Source: Paractinoplanes ovalisporus
GTDB taxonomy: Bacteria; Actinomycetota; Actinomycetes; Mycobacteriales; Micromonosporaceae
Reading direction: 5' to 3'
Length of the DNA: 64,000 bases
NCBI RefSeq assembly: GCF_016834655.1
Contig: NZ_JAENHP010000002.1
Location: forward strand, 806,001-870,000
Each line of letters opens with the position of its first letter. Within the stretch, counting starts at the first letter, position 1. The notes beneath the pieces are model-generated. The model did no database searches and had not been told where the DNA came from. It saw nothing but the letters and a program-made list of their open reading frames with translations. A program made the position numbers and the translations under genes. Positions 55,945-64,000 of the stretch are shown here, in pieces.

Positions 55945-56687
55945 TTGCGGGCGAAGACTACGTAGTCGTCCAGGTACTGCCAGACGGTGCCGGTCTCGCG
56001 GAACCCGGCCGCGCGCAGGGCCGCCAGATGGAACTCCAAGGGTGCGAGGGGCTGCGGCGGGCGGTCGGCGAACCGCTTCTCGCGTACGGGCATCAGGGCG
56101 GCCAGCTCCGGTTCGGCGGCGGCCAGCTCGTACCAGCCGGCGTAGTCGAGCGCCCCGGCCGCGAAGTCGTCGGCCTGGGTGCGGGCGTCGTGGCGCTCCG
56201 AGACGGCCCGCAGCGCCGGTGAGCGGTCGTCGTAGCGCAGGTGGTCGGCGTTCATCAGCAGGCCACCGGGCGGGAGCAGCGACGCGGCGTCCCGATAGAC
56301 GGCGAGCAGGTCGGCCGGGGACAACCAGTGCAGCGCGGTCGAGCTGAGCACCGCGTCCACCGGGCCCACCAGCGACGGCCAGCCGGGCGCCGCCAGATCA
56401 ACATCGATTGCCCGTACGCCCGTAGCCAGCGCGGCGATCCGCAGGAGTACCGGGTCGTAGTCCACGGCGGTCACGGTCGCGCCCGGGAACGCGGCCAGCA
56501 CCCGTTGCGAGATGGCGCCGGGGCCGCACGCGAGGTCGAGCACCCGCGGCGTGGGTGAGTCGAGATGCAGTTCGAGTACGTCCAGCATGACCGTGAACCG
56601 GTTCTCGCGGTGGGCGACGTACGCGGTCTGCTGCCGGTCCCACTGCCGCAGGAGCCGCCGGGCGGATTCGGAAGTCAGGGTGGTCAC
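55941..56687 (-). CDS. SAM methyltransferase inside the ABC transporter operon
   Basis: This 248-aa class I methyltransferase is of trans-aconitate or ubiquinone-type fold, with motif I VLDLACGPGAIS, the acidic residue in VTAVDYDP, and SSTALHWLSPADLL. It overlaps both the binding-protein gene (GTGA) and the permease gene (ATGA), so it is firmly part of the importer operon. It might modify the imported ligand (for example a metallophore); this is inference. Confidence 0.85.
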   Translation of the reverse strand: MTTLTSESARRLLRQWDRQQTAYVAHRENRFTVMLDVLELHLDSPTPRVLDLACGPGAISQRVLAAFPGATVTAVDYDPVLLRIAALATGVRAIDVDLAAPGWPSLVGPVDAVLSSTALHWLSPADLLAVYRDAASLLPPGGLLMNADHLRYDDRSPALRAVSERHDARTQADDFAAGALDYAGWYELAAAEPELAALMPVREKRFADRPPQPLAPLEFHLAALRAAGFRETGTVWQYLDDYVVFARK

Positions 56688-57616
56688 AGCCCGGCCCCCA
56701 CCAGCTCGACCGCGCTGACGCTACGGATCGACGGGTCGAGCGACGAGCCCGGCACGGTGATGAACCGCCCGGCCTTCACCGCGTCCAGCTTCGACGTGAC
56801 CGGGTTCGTCCGCAGGAATTCGATCTTCGACTGGGCGCTGTCGCCGTCGCCGCCGCGGGTCAGGTCGGCGACCACGATGTACTTCGGGTCGCGGGCCGCG
56901 ATCTGTTCCCAGTTGCCGGCCGGCCAGGTCTCGCTCGCGTCGGCGTAGACGTTGCTCAGCCCGAGCCGGTCGCTGATCGCGGCGGGCACCCCGCCCTTCC
57001 CGGCCACGTAGGGCGTGCTCGTTCCCGAGTAGTACCAGAGCACCGACGCCCCGGCTCCGCTCGAGGGGGCCGCCGCCAGCCGTGCCTTCTGGTCGTCGAC
57101 GAGCGCGACGCCCCGGTCCTTCACGCCGAAGACCGACGCCACCTCCTCGATCTCGGCGAAGATCCCGTCGAAGGTGAAGCTCTGCGGCTGCGACTCACAG
57201 GCGAAGCGCGACAGGTACGCCGGAACCCCGAGCCCGGCCAGGTCGGCGCGCGGACCGGCCGCGTCGGGGGCGTAGGCCGAGGTGAAGGTCGAGTAGACGA
57301 AGTCGGGCCGGGTCTCCAGCACCTTCTCGCGCGACGGATACAGCTTGGCCAGCACGGGCACACCGTCGTACGCACTCTGCAAAGCCGGAAGCACGGGGTC
57401 GGTCTGGTAGCTCGTGCCCGCCATCCGGCCGGCCAGCCCGAGGCTCAGCAGGATCTCGGTGGCGTTCTGTTCCATCGAGATGGCCCGCTCGGGCGGTGCC
57501 GTGATGGAGAGCTGACGACCGCAGTTGGTGATCGTCGTGGCGGCGGCCGGGGTGGCCGGGGCCGCCGCCGACGAGCAACCCGCGACCAGGAGAACTGAAA
57601 TGAAAGCCATTTTCAC
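56684..57616 (-). CDS. Periplasmic-binding lipoprotein for the Fec/Btu-type importer
   Basis: This 310-aa class III substrate-binding protein has a short signal peptide and lipobox LVAGC (Cys at about 14). RAISMEQNATEILLSLGLAGRMAG and the helical backbone between two lobes are typical. Ligands of such proteins are siderophores, heme, cobalamin or metals; none can be chosen here. GTG 57616 or ATG 57610 start. No iron box or cobalamin riboswitch fits in the 64 bp upstream. Confidence 0.9.
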   Translation of the reverse strand: MKMAFISVLLVAGCSSAAAPATPAAATTITNCGRQLSITAPPERAISMEQNATEILLSLGLAGRMAGTSYQTDPVLPALQSAYDGVPVLAKLYPSREKVLETRPDFVYSTFTSAYAPDAAGPRADLAGLGVPAYLSRFACESQPQSFTFDGIFAEIEEVASVFGVKDRGVALVDDQKARLAAAPSSGAGASVLWYYSGTSTPYVAGKGGVPAAISDRLGLSNVYADASETWPAGNWEQIAARDPKYIVVADLTRGGDGDSAQSKIEFLRTNPVTSKLDAVKAGRFITVPGSSLDPSIRSVSAVELVGAGL

Positions 57617-57680
57617 AAGGGCGAACCCTAGGCAGGCGGTCGCGGCGGGGTCAAAGCGTCAGCTGCGCATATGAGCAGAC

Positions 57681-58298
57681 CTATCGCGGCAGTTCGGCGC
57701 CGGACTGCTCCTTGACCATGTAGTCGGCGTACCAGTCGGGCCAGTTGGCGTCCTCCTGCCCGGTGCGGGCCTCGTGCTCACCGTGGGCGGCCGCGGCCCG
57801 GCGCAACGCCGCCGCGAGGTCGGCGCCGCCCGAATACGTGGTGACCGACGGGTCGAGGCGGCCGGGCAGACGGTTGGTGATCTCCTGCAGGATCCAGCCG
57901 TTGCCGTCGGGATCGCTGAACGACAGGAACGAGCCGTAGCTGCTGCGCTTCGGGTCCGGCCCCGGCACCCGCCCGTCGGTGCCGCCGTGGTGGAACACGC
58001 CGCCGGCGTCGTGGAAGACGTCGCTCGGGTCGGCGCCGGCGCGCTTCAGCTCGTCACGGGCGGCCTCGATGTCGCTGACGATCAGGTGCAGGCCCTGCGC
58101 CGTACCCGGGGCCTGGGCCGTGACCAGATGGCCGAAGATGACCGAGGCCGGGGAGCCGGGCGGGGTCACCTGCACCACGCGCAGGCCCTCGTCGGTGCTG
58201 AAGTCGGCGTCGAGCCGCCAGCCCAGGCCCGTGTAGTAGGTCTTCGCCCGATCCACGTCCGTGACCGGGACGACGACCACTTCGAGCTTCATGTCCAT
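57681..58298 (-). CDS. VOC (glyoxalase/dioxygenase-fold) protein
   Basis: This 205-aa protein has a single VOC domain in residues 1-135 (VVVPVTDVDRAKTYYTGLGW, then FSFSDPDGNGWILQEI), the pattern of glyoxalase/bleomycin-resistance proteins. A helical extension of about 65 residues (ALRRAAAAHGEHEA, WPDWYADYMVKEQ) follows, seen in some actinobacterial members. GGAGG lies 10 bp before the ATG. Substrate unknown. Confidence 0.87.
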   Translation of the reverse strand: MDMKLEVVVVPVTDVDRAKTYYTGLGWRLDADFSTDEGLRVVQVTPPGSPASVIFGHLVTAQAPGTAQGLHLIVSDIEAARDELKRAGADPSDVFHDAGGVFHHGGTDGRVPGPDPKRSSYGSFLSFSDPDGNGWILQEITNRLPGRLDPSVTTYSGGADLAAALRRAAAAHGEHEARTGQEDANWPDWYADYMVKEQSGAELPR

Positions 58299-58360
58299 GA
58301 CGGTGCCTCCTGCGCTCGTACGGGAAAATGCCGACCCGTCGAGCCTCGCGCCCGGCCACG

Positions 58361-58375
58361 CCTGATCACATCAGG
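58361..58375. promoter_or_regulatory. Palindrome CCTGAT-CAC-ATCAGG
   Basis: A 6-bp dyad with a 3-bp centre, about 62 bp upstream of the VOC gene start. The position suits an operator. The surrounding 207 bp (58299-58505) hold no other supportable feature. Confidence 0.35.
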
Positions 58376-58505
58376 GATTGGCACTGGTGCGAACTCGGGC
58401 CCGGCCGGTCGAGGCTGGGGGCATGACAGCGGATCTCGCGTTGCGCTCCCGGGGCGGGACGGCTCCGATCGCCGCTGCGCATCCGGACCCACGCCCAGGG
58501 TGCGC

Positions 58506-58886
58506 TCATCCGCTGACGAGCCGCGTGAGCGCGAACCGGGCCACCGGCAGATAGAGGAGAACAACCGGGGCGGGACCTTCCACCGCGAGAAGGGTGCGCG
58601 TCCCGCCCGCGACCGCCTCCACGGTGTGCCACAGAGTCAACTGCACACCACCGGCCCGCACCACCCACGACCACGCCCGGGGCGCGTCGACACGAAGAAC
58701 ACGAAAGCGCGCCCGTACGCCCGCAGGCCCGTGCACCACGCCCTCGAGCCCGGCCCGGAGGGTCGCCTCGGGAAACTCGACCGACCTGATCTGGGGCGAC
58801 CATTCGGCCCAGCGGTCCGGCCGCACATACCGTTCCCACACTTCGCCGGCATCCCGCTTCCCCACCACCTCCAGAGCGCGTCGCAT
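58506..58886 (-). CDS. SRPBCC (polyketide cyclase-like) protein
   Basis: This 126-aa START/SRPBCC fold protein begins with GKRDAGEVWERYVRPDRWAEWSPQI and ends with the long helix LYLPVARFALTRL. Such proteins bind hydrophobic ligands. ATG 58886 has GAGG 5-8 bp upstream, just beyond the stop of the decayed ATPase gene. Substrate unknown. Confidence 0.82.
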   Translation of the reverse strand: MRRALEVVGKRDAGEVWERYVRPDRWAEWSPQIRSVEFPEATLRAGLEGVVHGPAGVRARFRVLRVDAPRAWSWVVRAGGVQLTLWHTVEAVAGGTRTLLAVEGPAPVVLLYLPVARFALTRLVSG

Positions 58887-58890
58887 CACC

Positions 58891-60253
58891 TCAGCCTAGG
58901 GCCGTTTCCAGCTCGTGGAGGGCCGTCACGACCTCGACGGGCAGATCTCCCACGGTCGCCGCCTTGGCCACAGTCGACGGCGACAGGGGTGCGGTAGCCG
59001 TTCGGCGTGAGCCAGGCGTTGAGGTGCTCGAGCACGATCGCGGGCAGAACGTCATGCGCGGTGACGTCGCGCCGCTCACCGCCGAAACGCGCGGCTTGCG
59101 ATTCGATCGTGTCAGCGGCTTCCGGGGTCGCGGCCTCGACCGCCTCAGCGAGGTGACGCGCCATCACGTCGGGGTCGGCGCCGCTCGCGCCAGCACGGCC
59201 GGCCGCGATCACCATCCGGCTGCGGGTCGCCTTGACCAGGGCGAGGTTGTAGTTGGACCCGAGCCCGTCCGCGATCCCGGCCAGCTTCGAGGGCGTGCTG
59301 ACCCGCTTGCCGCTGCGCTGCCCCCGGTCGATCCACACCACCGACTCGGGCGGCGCCTCGGTCAGCACCTCCGACGAGTGGGTGGCCAGGATGACCTGGG
59401 CGTCGCATTCGTCGAGCAGGCGCACCAGCCGGCGCTGCAGATCGGGGTGCAGATAGACCTCGGGCTCGTCGAGCACGATCGTCGGCGCGTCCCGGGCCTG
59501 GTAGATGTGCCAGAGCAACTGCAGCCAGATCTGCATGCCGTCGCCGGCCCAGGCGATCTCCTTGGGGACGCGACTGCGCCGTTCGCCGTAGAAGACGCCG
59601 AGCCGGTCCGCGGCCGCGTCCAGAATGACCTCCCGGAGTTCGATCTCGGGGATCCAGGGAGCGGCGAAGGCGAGGAAGTCCGGGAGCGTCCCCTCGTTCT
59701 TCATGATGAGCAGGTGATTGCGGAAGTGGCGGCTCGTCAGGCGGGTGCCCATCTTCTGCAGCACGTAGGTGGTGTTCTTCAGGTCTTCGACCGGGTCCAG
59801 CGGGGTGACCACCGGGACGATGGTCGGGGGCGGGAAATACGCCGGGATCTGTTTGAGCCGGGGCTGCCACTCGTCGGCGTGGTCGAGCCAGAAGAAACCC
59901 TCGTGGTCGCTGTAGTCCTCGTCGCCGGGCCAGACGATGTGCACCCGGGCGCCGGTCGTCCAGGTCACCGTCACGCGTGTTCCCTCGCGGGAGAAGTCGT
60001 AATAGACAGGGTCGACGCCGGCGGTCTCGGGACGGGGCAGGGCGTACGCCTTCACCGGGCGGCCCAGATCCCGGGCGGTCATCGTCGGGGCCTTGCGCCG
60101 GGCCGTGCGCAGGCATTTCCCGGCCAGCGCGACGGCCTCGACGATGGTTGACTTGCCGGCGCTGTTCGCGCCGACCAGGAAGGCGCTCGGCGCGAGCTTG
60201 ACCTGGAAGTTCTCGAACCCGCGGTAACGCCTGAACTTCACACCCTCGATCAC
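58891..60253 (-). pseudogene. OLD-type AAA ATPase, frameshifted near the 3' end
   Basis: The GTG at 60253 opens an ABC-type ATPase: Walker A VGANSAGKST, Walker B PTIVLDEPEVYLHPDLQ and H-loop ILATHSSEVL. From about 58988 the open frame loses codon bias, while the alternate frame reads LSPSTVAKAATVGDLPVEVV to a TGA at 58891. One base was therefore gained or lost near ACCCCTG. In addition, the Toprim nuclease region expected after LALVKATRSRMVI is missing (about 100 residues or more). The gene looks like a decaying OLD-family nuclease, a family known in phage defence. Confidence 0.72.
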
Positions 60254-60383
60254 CGTCCCAGCATCGCCGGCGGTCGTGCGCGCCGGGTGGCCGGGCCCGG
60301 GGATACGGTGCCTGAGTGCTGGTCGGTGGTGGCGTGGCTCCTGTGGGTTCCGATGTGGCTGAGGTTCAACGGAGGGGGATCGC

Positions 60384-60953
60384 ATGGCGACGTTGATGGT
60401 GGACTACATCATTTCGCTGGACGGCTATGGGGCCGGTGAGGGCTGGCCCGGCTTCTGGGGCATGGAAGGGCCGGAATATCTCGCCTGGCTGGAGGAGGAG
60501 GGCCGGCAGGAGGTCGTGCAGCTCATGGGCGCGACGACCTACCGGCTGATGGAGGGCTTCGCCGGTCAGGCCGACGACGCCGGGTCGCAGGCCCTCAACG
60601 CGGCTCGCAAAGTGGTGTTCTCGTCGACGATCACCGAGCCGTTGTCGTGGGCCAACTCCGAACTGGTCCGTGGGGACGCGGTCGACGTGGTGCGTGACAT
60701 GAAGAAGAACGAGTCGCGGCCGCTGCGTACGCTCGGCAGCCTCAGTCTGAGCCGGTCGCTGATCGCGGCCGGGCTGGTGGACCGGTTCCGGGTCGTCGTG
60801 TTCCCGGTCATCACCGGGATCACCGGGCGCGAGCGCATCTTCGACGGCTATCCGGATCTCTCGCTCGAACTGGTCGCCAGTCGTACCTTCGACGGCCGGC
60901 TGCAATTGCTCGAGTACGTTCCCACGGTGCTCGACGGCCCACCTGGCACATGA
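60384..60953 (+). CDS. Dihydrofolate reductase-like protein (RibD C-terminal type)
   Basis: This 189-aa DHFR/RibD-fold oxidoreductase has SLDGYGAGEGW, LMGATTYRLM and LGSLSLSRSLIAAGLVDRFR. Members are NADPH-dependent reductases of mostly unknown substrate, common in actinomycetes. It is divergent from the ATPase pseudogene with 130 bp between. Confidence 0.86.
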   Translation: MATLMVDYIISLDGYGAGEGWPGFWGMEGPEYLAWLEEEGRQEVVQLMGATTYRLMEGFAGQADDAGSQALNAARKVVFSSTITEPLSWANSELVRGDAVDVVRDMKKNESRPLRTLGSLSLSRSLIAAGLVDRFRVVVFPVITGITGRERIFDGYPDLSLELVASRTFDGRLQLLEYVPTVLDGPPGT

Positions 60954-61016
60954 GCCAGGGCGACACCAGGGCGTTCGACCGGTGCCAAAACGCGCGGCGA
61001 GGCGCAGGGTGGAGGC

Positions 61017-62330
61017 ATGAGCAACGACTTCGACGTGATTGTGGTGGGTGGCGGGTCACCGGGGGAACACTGCGCGGGGGCCCTGGTCGAACACGGCCTA
61101 CGGGTCGCGCTGGTCGAGCGGGAACTGGTGGGCGGCGAGTGTTCCTACTACGCGTGCATCCCGTCCAAGAGCCTGCTGCGGCCGGGCGAGGCCGTGCACG
61201 GCGCGCGGGAAGCGGCGGCCACGGCCGAGGTCGACGTCAAGGCGGCGCTGGCCTGGCGTGACTTCATGGTGTCGAACTATTCGGACGCGGGGCAGCAGAG
61301 GTGGCTCGACGACAACGGGATCACGCTGCTGCGGGGGAGCGGGAAACTCGCGGGTCCGGGCCGTGTCGACGTGAACGGTGTCGTGCACACCGCCGATCAC
61401 GTGGTGCTCGCGACCGGGGCCGACCCGATCATCCCGGACATCCCGGGGCTGCGCGAGCTCGACGGGGTGTGGACCAATCGCGAGGCCACCGGCATGAAAG
61501 AGGTGCCCCGCCGTCTCCTCGTGCTCGGTGCCGGGCCCGTCGGGGTCGAGATGGCCCAGGCCGTAAGGCGTCTGGGTGGTGAAGCCGTTCTGACCGGGCG
61601 CGGTGACCGTGTGCTGCCGCGGGAGGCGCCCCAACTCGGGCAGCAGCTCGGGGTCGCGTTGCGGCGCGACGGAGTGGAGCTGGTGCTCGGTCCGGGCGCG
61701 ATCGCGGCCCGGCGCGACGGCGAGGACTATGTGCTCACCCTCGAGGGCGGGCGTGAGCTGCGCGGCGACCGGCTTCTCGTGGCGACGGGGCGGGCTCCCC
61801 GCGTACGGGAAATCGGTCTGGAAACCGTGGGCGTGAAAGCCGGTGACCGTGGCATTCCGGTTGATTCGAGGCTGCGGGCGGCCGACCGGCTGTGGGTCGT
61901 GGGCGACGCGACCGGGCTGTGGATGCTGACGCACGTGGGCAAATATCAGGGCGAGGTCGTCGCCGACAACATCGCGGGGCTCGATCGCCAGGCCGATTAC
62001 CGGGCGGTGCCGCGGGTCGTGTTCACCGATCCGCAGGCGGCGGCGGTCGGCGACATCGAGGCGCCGGTGAGCATGACGGTCGACCTGTCCGGCGTGGCCA
62101 AGACCGCGACCTACACCCACGCGTACGCGGAATCGCCGGGTTTCCTCACGCTGCTCAGTGACGGTGAGGTGCTGGTGGGGGCCTACGCGCTGGGGCCGGA
62201 GGCCGGGGAATGGTTGCAGCAGGCCACTTTGGCGATCCGCGCGCGCGTTCCGATCGAGGTGCTGCGCGACACCATCCAGCCGTTCCCGACGTTCTCCGAG
62301 ATCTTCGTGGCGGCGCTCAAGAGGCTGTGA
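61017..62330 (+). CDS. Pyridine nucleotide-disulfide oxidoreductase (Lpd/mercuric reductase family)
   Basis: This 437-aa flavoprotein has an FAD motif [10 protein letters not shown], the redox pair in [13 protein letters not shown] (C-x4-C kept), an NAD(P) motif [12 protein letters not shown] and the second FAD motif LWVVGDATG. In place of the C-terminal His-Glu dyad (HPTxxE) it has QPFPTFSE, so the catalytic base is missing. It may be a quinone or small-molecule reductase rather than true dihydrolipoamide dehydrogenase. No partner acyltransferase genes are nearby. Confidence 0.88.
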   Translation: MSNDFDVIVVGGGSPGEHCAGALVEHGLRVALVERELVGGECSYYACIPSKSLLRPGEAVHGAREAAATAEVDVKAALAWRDFMVSNYSDAGQQRWLDDNGITLLRGSGKLAGPGRVDVNGVVHTADHVVLATGADPIIPDIPGLRELDGVWTNREATGMKEVPRRLLVLGAGPVGVEMAQAVRRLGGEAVLTGRGDRVLPREAPQLGQQLGVALRRDGVELVLGPGAIAARRDGEDYVLTLEGGRELRGDRLLVATGRAPRVREIGLETVGVKAGDRGIPVDSRLRAADRLWVVGDATGLWMLTHVGKYQGEVVADNIAGLDRQADYRAVPRVVFTDPQAAAVGDIEAPVSMTVDLSGVAKTATYTHAYAESPGFLTLLSDGEVLVGAYALGPEAGEWLQQATLAIRARVPIEVLRDTIQPFPTFSEIFVAALKRL

Positions 62331-62679
62331 TGCCGGCCTTCGCGTCCAGTTCCTGGAGCAGGTCGTGGGCGGCGAGCTCGATGTCCTTGTGCCGCCACTC
62401 GGAGGCGCGGTAGACGCAGGCGATCAGCCCGGTGCGGTGCAGGCGGCGCAGGTCGCCGTAGACGAACGCGTACCGGGCCTTGGTCTCGTCGGCGGCGCCG
62501 TCGGTGAGGCCGAGGTGCCAGTCGGCGTAATCGTCCCAGGAATGCTTGTCGAGGAACGCGTTCTCGGCGTCGGCGCGGGGTTGCACGCTGCCCCAGTCGC
62601 TGTCCAGCACGTACTGCTTGGACTCGATGAGCTGGCGCGCCCGGCGTACGGCGGATGGGTTGACCTCGTACTTGGCCAT
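62317..62679 (-). CDS. Conserved hypothetical actinobacterial protein
   Basis: This 120-aa hydrophilic, helical protein ([47 protein letters not shown]) has high third-position GC. I believe close homologues of unknown role are common in actinomycetes, but I cannot confirm this. Overlaps the convergent oxidoreductase gene by 14 bp. Confidence 0.75.
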   Translation of the reverse strand: MAKYEVNPSAVRRARQLIESKQYVLDSDWGSVQPRADAENAFLDKHSWDDYADWHLGLTDGAADETKARYAFVYGDLRRLHRTGLIACVYRASEWRHKDIELAAHDLLQELDAKAGITAS

Positions 62680-62722
62680 GTTCCCCTTCTACCCCGCCGG
62701 GCGCGCCTCTCACCCTTTCCGG

Positions 62723-63217
62723 CTATTCGTTGATCGCCGTGGCCACGATGGTGGCCCGGCCGAGGATGTGGCCGGCCATCGTGAAGCCGAGGATCGCCGG
62801 GGTGGCGTCCGCGGGCACGCCGATGTCCTCGACGTCGAGCGCGTGCACGGTGATGAAGTAGCGGTGCTCGCCGTGGCCGGCCGGCGGGGCGGCCCCGACG
62901 AACTGGGCCAGCCGGGCGTCGTTGGGGATTGTGTAAGCCGGGGCCGGGAGGGTGTCGACGCCCTCGGGCAGTGAGGTGACGGTGGCCGGGATGTTGGCGA
63001 CCGCCCAGTGCCAGAAACCGGAGCCGGTGGGGGCGTCCGGGTCGTAGACCGTCACGGCGTAGCTCTTCGTGCCCTCCGGGGCGCCGTTCCAGCTGAGCTG
63101 GGGTGACCTGTCCTGTCCGGAGCGCTGGGCGTCGGGCAGGGGCCCGCCGTCCTTCACCGATGTGCTGGTGACGGTGAAGGCAGGGACCTCGGGCAGGCGT
63201 GCGAACGGGTTGTTCAT
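62723..63217 (-). CDS. YbhB/YbcL family (PEBP-like) protein
   Basis: This 164-aa phosphatidylethanolamine-binding/Raf-kinase-inhibitor-like protein has SPQLSWNGAPEGTKSYAVTV (the DPDxPxxxxxxHW-type motif follows as DPDAPTGSGFWHW) and HRYFITVHALDV. It is cytosolic with an anion-binding pocket. It is divergent from the GntR regulator across an AT-rich palindrome, so it is a likely target of that regulator. Confidence 0.9.
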   Translation of the reverse strand: MNNPFARLPEVPAFTVTSTSVKDGGPLPDAQRSGQDRSPQLSWNGAPEGTKSYAVTVYDPDAPTGSGFWHWAVANIPATVTSLPEGVDTLPAPAYTIPNDARLAQFVGAAPPAGHGEHRYFITVHALDVEDIGVPADATPAILGFTMAGHILGRATIVATAINE

Positions 63218-63276
63218 GGTTTTGCTCCCTGGTTAACGCTTGGACTGTCTCGTTCTCTCCGTCGATTAACTTACAT

Positions 63277-63288
63277 ATAATCGATTAT
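63277..63288. promoter_or_regulatory. Operator ATAATCGATTAT
   Basis: A perfect 12-bp palindrome in an AT-rich stretch that stands out in this high-GC sequence, 20 bp upstream of the GntR start and 60 bp upstream of the PEBP gene. FCD-type GntR operators are commonly AT-rich palindromes. A half-site TCGATTAA lies at 63262-63269. Confidence 0.6.
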
Positions 63289-63307
63289 CTGCGGTAGGGT
63301 GATCAGC

Positions 63308-63949
63308 GTGACACCGTCCGAGAAGGTCTACGCGTCGCTGCGGTCGGCGGTGCTGCGGGGCGAGTTCGCGCCGCGGCAGGCGCTGAAGCCGCAGGAGCTC
63401 GCCACGCGGCACGGGGTGAGCCTGGCCGTGGCCCGCGAGGCGTTGCTGCGCCTGGTCGGGGAGGGGCTGGCCGACCGTCTGCCCAACCGGGGTTTCGCCG
63501 TTCCCGCCACCGGCGCCGAACGCTGGCAGCAGATCGCCGAGACCCGCTCGATCCTCGAGCCGGCCGCGTTGCGCCTGGCCATCGACCGGGGCGACCTGGA
63601 GTGGGAGGCCGCGGTGCGGGCGGCCCACCACCGTCTGGCCGGCACGCCCCACTTCGACCGCGAGGGCGACACCCACCTGAGCGACGCGTGGTCCGAGGCG
63701 CACCGCCTCTTCCACCGGACGCTGCTCTCGGCCTGCGGCAACACGATCCTGCTGGAGACTTTCGACCGTTTGTGGACGGCCGGCGAGCTGGCGCGTCGCT
63801 GGTCGGTGCTGGGCGACCCGTCCCGCGACGCCGCGGCCGAGCACCAGGCCCTGGAGGATGCGGCGCTGTCCCGCGACCCCGACCGGGCGGCCGATTTGTT
63901 GCGCCGCCACGTGTTGCGGACGGCCGAGGGCGTACGGGCCTTGTCTTAG
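63308..63949 (+). CDS. GntR-family regulator (FCD-type)
   Basis: This 213-aa regulator has an N-terminal winged helix (KVYASLRSAVLRGEFAPRQAL, then HGVSLAVAREALLRLVGEG) and an all-helical FCD ligand domain (ETRSILEPAALRLAI, EAHRLFHRTLLSACGN), where Asp/His residues usually hold a metal. GTG 63308 has AGGGTGA upstream; GTG 63299 is an alternative. Probably controls itself and the divergent PEBP gene. Confidence 0.87.
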   Translation: MTPSEKVYASLRSAVLRGEFAPRQALKPQELATRHGVSLAVAREALLRLVGEGLADRLPNRGFAVPATGAERWQQIAETRSILEPAALRLAIDRGDLEWEAAVRAAHHRLAGTPHFDREGDTHLSDAWSEAHRLFHRTLLSACGNTILLETFDRLWTAGELARRWSVLGDPSRDAAAEHQALEDAALSRDPDRAADLLRRHVLRTAEGVRALS

Positions 63950-64000
63950 CCTTCCGCGGCGCCGACCGTTCGCGCGTCGGCGTCTCGGTCGCCCGCCCGC

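Noticed and set aside
57617-57680. Possible cobalamin riboswitch or iron box before the Fec/Btu-type importer
   Set aside because: Only 64 bp are available, too short for a cobalamin riboswitch, and no DtxR-type dyad could be recognised.
58423-58554. A 43-codon frame with GGGGG before its ATG
   Set aside because: It runs antisense into the SRPBCC gene, its translation shows no signal or domain, and the upstream G-run is a weak ribosome site.

Overview
The window is high-GC actinobacterial chromosome with strong G/C preference at third codon positions, frequent GTG starts and many ATGA/GTGA gene overlaps. ANTAR, SigB/SigF-type, WhiB-less MmyB-type, DUF1996 and actinobacterial di-iron monooxygenase genes point to a filamentous actinomycete. 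Micromonosporaceae (Actinoplanes-like) is my best guess, but that is inference. No rRNA, tRNA, CRISPR array, integrase or complete insertion sequence was seen.

Layout. 1-5.4 kb: a sugar ABC importer (lipoprotein and two permeases) with a GH2 glycosidase, behind a tandem LacI-type operator. 5.4-11.2 kb: a 161-bp MITE, a WYL regulator divergent from an epoxide hydrolase across a perfect palindrome, an SDR/MFS pair, an orphan sigma region 4 protein, a GNAT enzyme and a membrane methyltransferase. 11.6-14.4 kb: a secreted GH16 glucanase convergent with a GGDEF-EAL protein, with a tandem repeat spanning both stop codons. 14.5-25.7 kb: a soluble di-iron alkane/propane monooxygenase cluster of the Prm/Mim type. 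It holds the hydroxylase, reductase and coupling subunits, an amidohydrolase, a DUF59 protein, a dedicated GroEL and, unusually, an NRAMP metal transporter, with a divergent GAF/Fis activator. A GTCTCA-N3-TGAGAC palindrome lies in the control region.

25.8-30.0 kb: an accessory operon of a winged-helix protein, a 1047-aa protein with two P-loops (AAA plus HerA/FtsK-like) and a frameshifted small gene. 30-36.6 kb: small membrane proteins, an aldo/keto reductase with a divergent XRE/MmyB regulator, a CPBP protease, a GGDEF protein and a secreted CBM-DUF1996 protein with LacI-type operators. 36.9-41.8 kb: a signalling block (GAF-ANTAR, SigB/F-type sigma, GAF-ANTAR, LexA, GGDEF). 42-44.6 kb: a class A penicillin-binding protein with a pentapeptide-repeat tail, followed upstream by about 1 kb without a convincing gene.

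45.6-54.0 kb is the strongest candidate for an undescribed system. It has six co-oriented, mostly overlapping or closely spaced genes: an EgtD-like methyltransferase, a two-part methyltransferase, a 920-aa STAND-like NTPase with degenerate Walker motifs and a probable alpha-toroid, a 3-TM protein, an RBBP9-type hydrolase and a GT4 glycosyltransferase with an extra N-terminal domain. A 43-aa secreted peptide follows. The order (sensor/NTPase, membrane protein, enzymes) resembles bacterial conflict operons. 54.1-57.6 kb: a BtuCDF/Fec-type importer with an embedded methyltransferase. 57.7-64 kb: VOC, SRPBCC and DHFR-like enzymes, a decayed OLD-type ATPase, a flavin disulfide oxidoreductase, a PEBP protein and a GntR regulator.
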